This document shows positions 57,473-64,000 of a stretch of 64,000 nucleotides of DNA, piece after piece. The notes below the pieces were generated by a model. That model saw nothing but the letters and a program-made list of their open reading frames with translations. It was not told the DNA's origin and did not search any database. The stretch lies in assembly GCA_018296165.2 (NCBI GenBank), contig JACKQL020000007.1:1302001-1366000 (forward strand). Direction: 5' to 3'. The stretch's first letter is position 1, and each line of letters begins with the position of its first letter. Origin of the DNA: Termitomyces sp. T153. Lineage: Eukaryota; Basidiomycota; Agaricomycetes; Agaricales; Lyophyllaceae. The position numbers and the translations under genes were made by a program.

Positions 57473-58909
57473 ATGCCTTATCCGCCCCCGTTTTACCCTT
57501 ACACGATAGAATACCGCCCCCGTCAGAGATCCTGCAATGCTCCGTTCTTTTCGGGTGCGGCAGTGTTCTCCCATTATAGCACGATCCCTCGTCAGTGCTC
57601 CCCTCTTTTGCCTATTTCTAGGAATGATTCTCTGTCTTCATGGAATTTTATCGACAAGATCAAAAGTATGTGTCCCTGGAGGGACAATGATATCTCTACT
57701 AGTGCCAAGACTGTTCTATGCACCCCACTCTACCTCCCATCTCCTTCCGAATTCTTGCACCCTCGTCCGGCTCCGTTACCTCCTAGCACTGTTGATCGTT
57801 TACCTTATGACACATCGTATTCTCGTCTTCCTTTTGGGCAAAACATCACCAATAGGCCCCACGCTTTCGACATTTTACCACCTGTTCGCGGGCGGAAAGA
57901 GCTCTTTGCGGGTGAACAACAAGCCTCTAAGGTTTTCATTGCTCGTCATACCAAACGCTCTCGCCCATCTCTCTCCCCCCGTCATAACGTACACGAAACT
58001 CGCCATCGAGAAGAGGGTGCGCGCAAGCGCGTGCGATTCTCTTCAGAGTTTCTACCCTCGGATACCAGTGGGCCGAACGTGTACAGGTTCCCTTCCCACA
58101 AGACACGGCCCCTACAGCTGAAGAATCGCTTTTTGCCGTTTGCAAATTGGATTGCCTACCACTGTAATAATATTTTAACCGAAGATAACTGCAGCAAGTT
58201 GTGGGTCATCGTTGTCGAATGTCTGACCGAGAGGCTCTGTTTCTGATCAGACTCTGCAGGGTTTTGACGATCCTTGATGAAAAGCTAGTGGCCGAGAAAA
58301 TAACGTCCATTTTCGAAGAATATTTTCCTAAGAGAAATTCAGTCGATGGCCTTGAAGCCTCTACAGCCACTTTCCTAGCCCTCTGGTACTTAGGTCGACT
58401 TTTCCGTCGTGGCATCTTCTCCTTATCCGATGTCGATACTGTGGGTGCCCCCGAGGCGGTGATAAGAGTATTTCTCCTGGGCCTGACGTTAGCCGACAAA
58501 TGGTTGAATGATAGCTCTAGGCGGCTAAAAGACTGGTGTGTCCATTGGTCATTCATTCGCAAACCGGCGTTTGTTAAATTTTGCCATCAGGAGCAAGTTT
58601 TGCCGTCTTTCTCTTCATTATCGCACATCCGCAGAGAAACGAGCCCTGAGGATGCTGGACTACAACATCTCCATCACAAACATGGAGTGGCGAGATTGGT
58701 TAGATAGACTCGAACCATCGACAAGCAAATTCGTTTCGACCAACCTTACTCACTCAACGCAGATTACTGCGAAGGTAGCATTGGACAATCTTCGTCGAGC
58801 GAAGGAATTGGAAAGCGCTACCATCAAAGGTCCTGCTCGCCCTAGAGAAGTAGAAATTTCATCCGAATCGTTGTACTTTTTGCGCCTCGATTTGCTTGAA
58901 GATAAGTAA
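57473..58909 (+). CDS. Cyclin-like (Pcl/PHO80-type) protein, middle splice unresolved
   Basis: Start at ATG 57473 (MPYPPPFYPYTIEYRP). The first part is Pro/Arg-rich and disordered and stays open to 58,246. The second part, in another frame from about 58,191 to 58,535, reads ALFLIRLCRVLTILDEKLVAEK and VIRVFLLGLTLADKWLNDSS. The third exon, 58591-58909, gives EKRALRMLDYNISI and WRDWLDRL. The pattern LADKWLNDS...W...E+RAL+MLDYNI is that of the cyclin box in Pcl-type cyclins, which partner Pho85-like kinases. The splice at 58,536/58,591 is clear. The one near 58,078-58,190 is not: a GTGTAC donor with the CTGCAG acceptor at 58,190 keeps frame but is unproven. The partner kinase is unknown. Confidence 0.6.
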
Positions 58910-59176
58910 TTAGCTATGATCATCGTATCGTTATGTATTACTACGCTGCGATTCCTTGTATAATTTGATTTTAACCTTTGTCATTTCTGCCCCCAATGAC
59001 CGATGCCATTGGGCAAAAGAGCTCGAAACGACTGGAAGATCTGCGAAAAGGTGATTTGTCACGTGATACATGAATAAGGACGCGGCCGCGATTGCAACGC
59101 CGCCACTCATCTAAACAGTGAACTCTTTCACTCATCGAAATCGTTCGTAATAAACAAACATCGGAATAGTTTTAGC
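58910..59176. promoter_or_regulatory. Promoter region of UBA1
   Basis: 267 bp upstream of the UBA1 ATG. It contains a palindromic TCACGTGA at 59059-59066, a Cbf1/MITF-type E-box (motif knowledge; binding not shown). Confidence 0.4.
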
Positions 59177-62100
59177 ATGGCAGACCACACAAACATGCCT
59201 GTGAGCATGGAAATTGACGAGGCCGCCATCGATGAAGGTCTCTACTCACGTCAACTGTATGCAACTGTATTCTTGTCCACCGCGTACCTGGTTGACTGAT
59301 TCATTCTGCTGAATAGCTATGTTCTTGGGCATGAGGGTAGGTTCATGGGGTCTGCATATCGACCACTGATCTCTAATTTCTCGAAAGCGATGAAAAGAAT
59401 GGCCTCCTCAAATGTTCTGATTGTTGGGCTACGAGGCTTGGGTGTTGAAATAGGTCGCGTCCTTTCTTCATTAAAGACCACGCATCAGTTAACATCGCAC
59501 TGGCAGCTAAAAACATTGCTTTAGCTGGTGTCAAGTCCGTTACAATATTTGATCCTGAGCCTGTGACTATTCAGGACCTCAGCTCGCAGGTAGACAATTG
59601 ACCTCGCCCATGAGTCATCTACTCATCGGATTTGTCAGTTCTTCCTTCGTATAGAAGATATTGGAAAGTCGCGAGCGGAGGCAACGCTACCCAGATTGGC
59701 TGAATTGAATTCTTATGTACCTATACATAACTTGGGAGGAGTTCCTGGCCAACAAGTCACTGTAGATCTGGTCAAAGGCTTCCAGGTGTGTATTGGTCTT
59801 TCTAAGTTTGCAATTATCTAATGGGGCTTACAGGCTGTTGTTTTGTGTGGCGTCCCATACGAGAAACAACTAGAAATCAATGACTGGACCCATCAGAATG
59901 GTGTGCACTTTATCGCGGCTGAGACTCGTGGTCTATTCGGGTACTGTGCTTATCTTTCGCCAATCAATGATATGCCTCTCATTTGACGTAGAGCTGTATT
60001 CAATGACTTTGGCCCCAAGTTTACATGCGTGGATCCAACTGGAGAGCAGCCATTGACGGGAATGATTGTATCCGTCGAACAGGTACCCTCCTTATTTCCT
60101 ACTTCTATTCATGCCAATCCCTTCCGTCGCAGGATTCCGAAGGACTAGTGACTTGCTTGGATGAAACACGCCATGGGCTGGAAGATGGAAATTATGTCAC
60201 CTTTACCGAGGTACAAGGAATGACCGAACTGAACGGATGCGAACCGCGAAAAGTGACTGTCAAGGGACCATATACATTCACCATCGGCGATACCTCCAAC
60301 CTCGGAAACTACAAAAGCGGAGGAATTTTCACACAGGTCAAGATGCCCAAGAGTATAGAATTCGTATGTCGCAATAGCCGTCTCGCGTTTCATCTGAATT
60401 ATGAGTTTCCCAGAAAAGCCTAAGGGAGTCGCTCATAACGCCGGAGTTCTTCGTCACGGACTTCGGCAAATTTGACCGTCCTGCCACTCTCCATGCAGGC
60501 TTCCAAGCTCTTAGTCGATTCCGCTCACAAAATAATCGGCTTCCTCGTCCTCGAAATGCGGATGACGCGGCTGCAGTTGTTTCACTGGCAAAGGCCATCG
60601 ATGCAGACGTTGACGAGAAGATCGTGGCAGAATTAGCGTATCAGGCGACAGGAGACTTATCCCCTATGATAGCTGTGATTGGTGGCTTTGTTGCTCAAGA
60701 GGTACTCAAAGCATGTTCGGCTAAATTCCACCCGATGGTACAGCACCTTTACTTTGATTCTTTGGAATCCCTTCCTGCGACGTTACCTACGGAAGAAGAT
60801 TGCCAACCGATAGGTTCACGCTACGATGGTCAGATCGCTGTCTTTGGGCAAAAATTTCAAGAGAAGATCGCGAATCACAGACAATTCCTCGTCGGTTCTG
60901 GAGCCATTGGATGCGAAATGTTGAAGAATTGGAGTATGATTGGTTTGGCCAGTGGACTACGCGGGATTATTCATATCACCGATTTGGACACCATTGAGAA
61001 GAGCAATCTGAATCGCCAGTTCTTGTTCAGGGCGAAAGATCTGGGGAAGTTCAAGGCTGAGGTGGCCGCTGCCGCCGTGTCTGAAATGAATCCTGACTTG
61101 GTTGGAAAGATCCTAGCGAATCAGGAACCAGTCGGACCTGATACAGAAGGTATGGAAGATGCACCTATTTCCTATTTTGTCTCATTTAAGGTTAGGAGTG
61201 TACGATGAGGCTTTCTTTGATAGCATTGACGGAGTGACGAATGCCCTGGATAATGTGAAAGCCCGTAAGTCTCTCACATAAGAGAACCCCAGCTTCAATA
61301 ACCTCGATTTTGTGACAGGTCTTTACATGGATCAGCGATGTGTCTTCTACAAAAAGCCTCTTCTCGAATCGGGGACCCTAGGAACGAAAGGCAACACTCA
61401 AGTTGTGATTCCTCATCTTACCGAGTCATATGGATCGTCTCAAGATCCTCCGGAAAAAGAAACCCCTTCTTGTACCGTCAAGAGCTTCCCTAATGCTATC
61501 AATCACACTATTGAGGTATAGTATTATCCCTATTACAGTTACCTCGTTCCTCATAGTGTGCTTTTAGTGGAGTCGGAAACAGTTTGAAAATTTGTTCATC
61601 AAACCTGCTCAAGCTGTGAACACGTACCTTTCCGAGCCGAATTACCTGGAAAGCAGCCTCAAATATTCCGGCTCGTCGAAGGAACAAATCGAACAAATCG
61701 TGTCTTATCTTGTTACTGACAAGCCTTTGACTTTTGAGGAGTGCATCATATGGGCACGACTTCAATTTGAGCGGGATTACAACAATGAGATTCGTCAACT
61801 GCTCTTCAGTCTTCCAAAGGATGCCGTCACTACAAGTGGTCAACCCTTCTGGAGCGGACCCAAGAGGGCACCTGACCCTCTGGTTTTCAATTCGAGTGAT
61901 GTAAGTGCTAGTTGTTCGTGCCCCGAACTCGCACCTAAATTCTCTCCGATTATTCCTGCTTAGCCCACCCATCTCGAATACGTCATTGCTGCTGCCAACT
62001 TGCACGCGTTTAATTATGGTCTGAAAGGCGAAAGGGACGCAGCCATTTTCCGCAAAGTGGCTGACTCCGTTATCGTCCCTGAGTTCATGCCTCGAAGTGG

Positions 62101-63063
62101 TGTTCAGATCCAGGTGAATGAGAATGAGCCAGTCGCACAGGCTGATGATGGAGGCAAGCCTTGTTTATCTGATTATCCTGCTTAAATCTCACGAAGACCC
62201 AAAACAATTCATAGCGGATGAAATCGAAGACCTGAAGCTGAAACTTCCTTCGCCGTCGTCTTTAGCCGGATACCGTCTTACTCCGGTTGAATTCGAGAAG
62301 GACGATGACACCAATTTCCATATCGATTTCATCACTGCTGCATCTAACCTTCGCGCAATGAACTACAAGATTGAGCCTGCGAGTCGTCACACAACGAAGC
62401 AGATTGCCGGAAAGATTATCCCTGCTATCGCCACTACCACCTCCCTTGTGACTGGGCTAGTATGCTTGGAACTATATAAGGTACACTCTACCCATGTCGG
62501 TCTAGATAGGATGTTAATCAGTTTAACTTTTAGATCATCGATGGCAAAAACAAGCTTGAGGAGTTCAGAAATGGATTTATCAATCTTGCCCTTCCGTTCT
62601 TTGGTTTTTCGGAACCTATAGCTGCTGCTAAGAAGAAGTACGGCTCAACTGAGTGGACTCTTTGGGATCGATTTGAGTTCGCAAATGACCCAACACTCAA
62701 TGACATCATTGCGTGGTTCAAGTCGAACCATAATTTGGAGATTACGATGGTTAGTCAGGGTGTAAGTATGCTCTGGAGTTCTTTTGTAGGCAAGAAGAAG
62801 GTACGTGAAATAGAGGGCCTCGCACTTTCAGTGCCTGACATCGTAATCACAGAGTGAGGAGAGGTTACCAATGAAGTTCAGCAAGCTCGTAGAACATGTC
62901 AGTAGGAAGGCCATTCCTCCTCATGTCAAGCAACTTGTCGTTGAGATCATGGTGTCAGATGAAGACGGAGAAGATGTCGAGGTATGTATTAGCTAGTTCA
63001 TCTTGACTACTTCATCTTCTCACAAATTCGCGACAGGTCCCGTTCCTTGTTGTCCAGATCTAG
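59177..63063 (+). CDS. UBA1: Ubiquitin-activating enzyme E1
   Basis: Seventeen exons: 59177-59256, 59317-59336, 59388-59453, 59507-59589, 59639-59785, 59834-59940, 59992-60082, 60133-60363, 60414-61149, 61196-61264, 61319-61515, 61568-61900, 61964-62153, 62197-62480, 62534-62800, 62853-62981 and 63037-63063; 1,018 residues. It adenylates ubiquitin and passes it as a thioester to E2 enzymes. Order: inactive adenylation half ([14 protein letters not shown]), first catalytic-Cys half-domain, active half ([14 protein letters not shown] and [14 protein letters not shown]), the catalytic Cys in [13 protein letters not shown], and a ubiquitin-fold domain ending VPFLVVQI. Length matches Uba1. The intron at 62,154-62,196 has a GC donor (GCAAGC); only this join keeps ADDGDPKQF in frame. 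Confidence 0.95.
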
Positions 63064-64000
63064 GGTGTTCGTTTTTACATACCATTAACAGTTGTATTGT
63101 CACCTCAATAGATGTGTGTATATCATCAGATTTTAGTCTTTCCCCATTTGTGGTGCTATTGTGAGGAGAGCTTTTCTCTGGACAGATCAAGTTTTACTTT
63201 CGAGAGCATTGCGAATAAGAACCATGCAAATAGCATCCTATGTAACAGTGCATGACATTGCGTCGACTACTTACCTACAGGTGCTGTAAGGCATGTAAGG
63301 CACCCTGGAATAAGACGGGAACGGGGAAGGGAGAATGTATGGAATGTCCCCGTGTGGTACGTTTCAGGAGGCGAAATGGACAGGATTGATGTGGTTTGGA
63401 AGGGGTGGGCGAAATGGGAAAAGATGAAGCTGAAATAGAACAGTAAAAATATGTTTTTGTGCGTTTTTATATCAATAGGGTAAGTGAACGTGATAACAAA
63501 AACGTGCCAAAAGGAAGCAAACAAGCCAATACCAGCTGATAAGATGGCAAAAGGGCACGATGAAAGTATTAGTCGTTGTAAGCTTGAATAGGTACACCGA
63601 ATGGACATCAAATGGAACTGGAAACATTTGTCAGAAAGAAGGGACCGGTAAGCATACATCGAGGGGCAGACAAAGTTCATATGCATCCGGTGACTCGTGA
63701 CTAGATTGAGTGTTCAGAACAACGTGCCACGGTCCGTAGCCAAAGCGAAGGGAACGAAGGAGCTTGATATAAGTATACTCCCGGAACCAAAAGCCGAAGG
63801 TTCCCATATGGACAGAATGATATATCGGCGAAGGCTGAGAGGCCCGAAAGGCAGGCTACGCAGCAGAAAAGGATGACAAAGATTGGTTGGAGTATTCACA
63901 TGACAACAAGTGTAAAAGTACACGCGAGGGCAGTAGATGAATGAGATGGACCGCAAAGCGCAACTATGCCAGGTTCCGGGTGTCACCGTAATGTAGTGAA
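63064..64000. other. Region right of UBA1, no gene recognised
   Basis: 937 bp. It contains the UBA1 3' UTR and probably the 3' flank of a gene beyond the window. Minus-strand frames at 63686-63267 and 63986-63714 are rich in Leu/Ser/Phe but have no domain and no splice-linked partner visible, so they are not called. Confidence 0.4.

Noticed and set aside
63267..63686. 139-aa minus-strand frame
   Set aside because: No domain, no splice partner; more like UTR or flank sequence.

Overview
The window reads as nuclear chromosomal DNA of a filamentous basidiomycete, most likely a mushroom-forming agaricomycete. The genes are densely split by introns of about 45-65 nt with GT..AG (sometimes GC..AG) borders. 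The proteome mixes conserved eukaryotic housekeeping genes with fungus-only ones (alpha-aminoadipate lysine pathway, FunK1-type kinase, Plavaka-type transposase, Tad-like LINE). Assigning the group is inference from gene content. No CRISPR, operon or plasmid feature is present, and no rRNA or tRNA gene was recognised.

Left gene-rich arm (1-21,837): a CGI-58/ABHD5-type hydrolase (partial, -), CWC21 splicing factor (+), a WKF-domain nucleolar-type protein (-), ARL1 GTPase (+), an NmrA-like oxidoreductase (-), the CRL4 receptor CDT2 (-), homoisocitrate dehydrogenase LYS12 (+), a single-pass membrane protein (-), a GW-repeat protein (+), a doubtful, probably broken small gene (about 14.8-15.4 kb) and a 1,939-residue GAS2-domain cytoskeletal protein (+). 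I rebuilt gene models by joining open frames at splice signals. Every model called complete closes in frame from ATG to stop.

Transposon island (about 22.7-41.3 kb): a decayed Tad-like non-LTR retrotransposon (-) with gag-like zinc knuckles, endonuclease, reverse transcriptase and RNase H remnants; a tract of minisatellites and a strong hairpin; a FunK1-type kinase pseudogene (-); and a decayed Plavaka-type transposase (+). From about 23.6 kb to 41.2 kb CpG is almost absent and frames are broken by TGA/TAG, as expected for methylated, deaminated repeats. The last roughly 0.9 kb of the LINE is not depleted.

Right gene-rich arm (41.9-63.1 kb): C2H2 zinc-finger regulator (-), dihydroorotase (-), kinesin-8 (+), p24 cargo receptor (-), RanBP1 (+), mitochondrial ClpX (-, 15 exons including 7-, 16- and 17-nt microexons), cactin (+), a cyclin-like protein (+) and ubiquitin-activating enzyme UBA1 (+). 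Many neighbours are divergent pairs sharing spacers of 150-460 bp. The CDT2-LYS12 spacer holds three ACGCGT boxes exactly 28 bp apart.

The genes do not form one pathway. Themes are splicing (CWC21, cactin), vesicle traffic (ARL1, p24), cell cycle and ubiquitin (CDT2, UBA1, cyclin, kinesin-8) and basic metabolism (LYS12, dihydroorotase). I see no clear unknown multi-gene system. The best leads are the GW-repeat protein, the CDT2 promoter, the ClpX microexons, the spectraplakin-like GAS2 protein and the CpG-depleted island.
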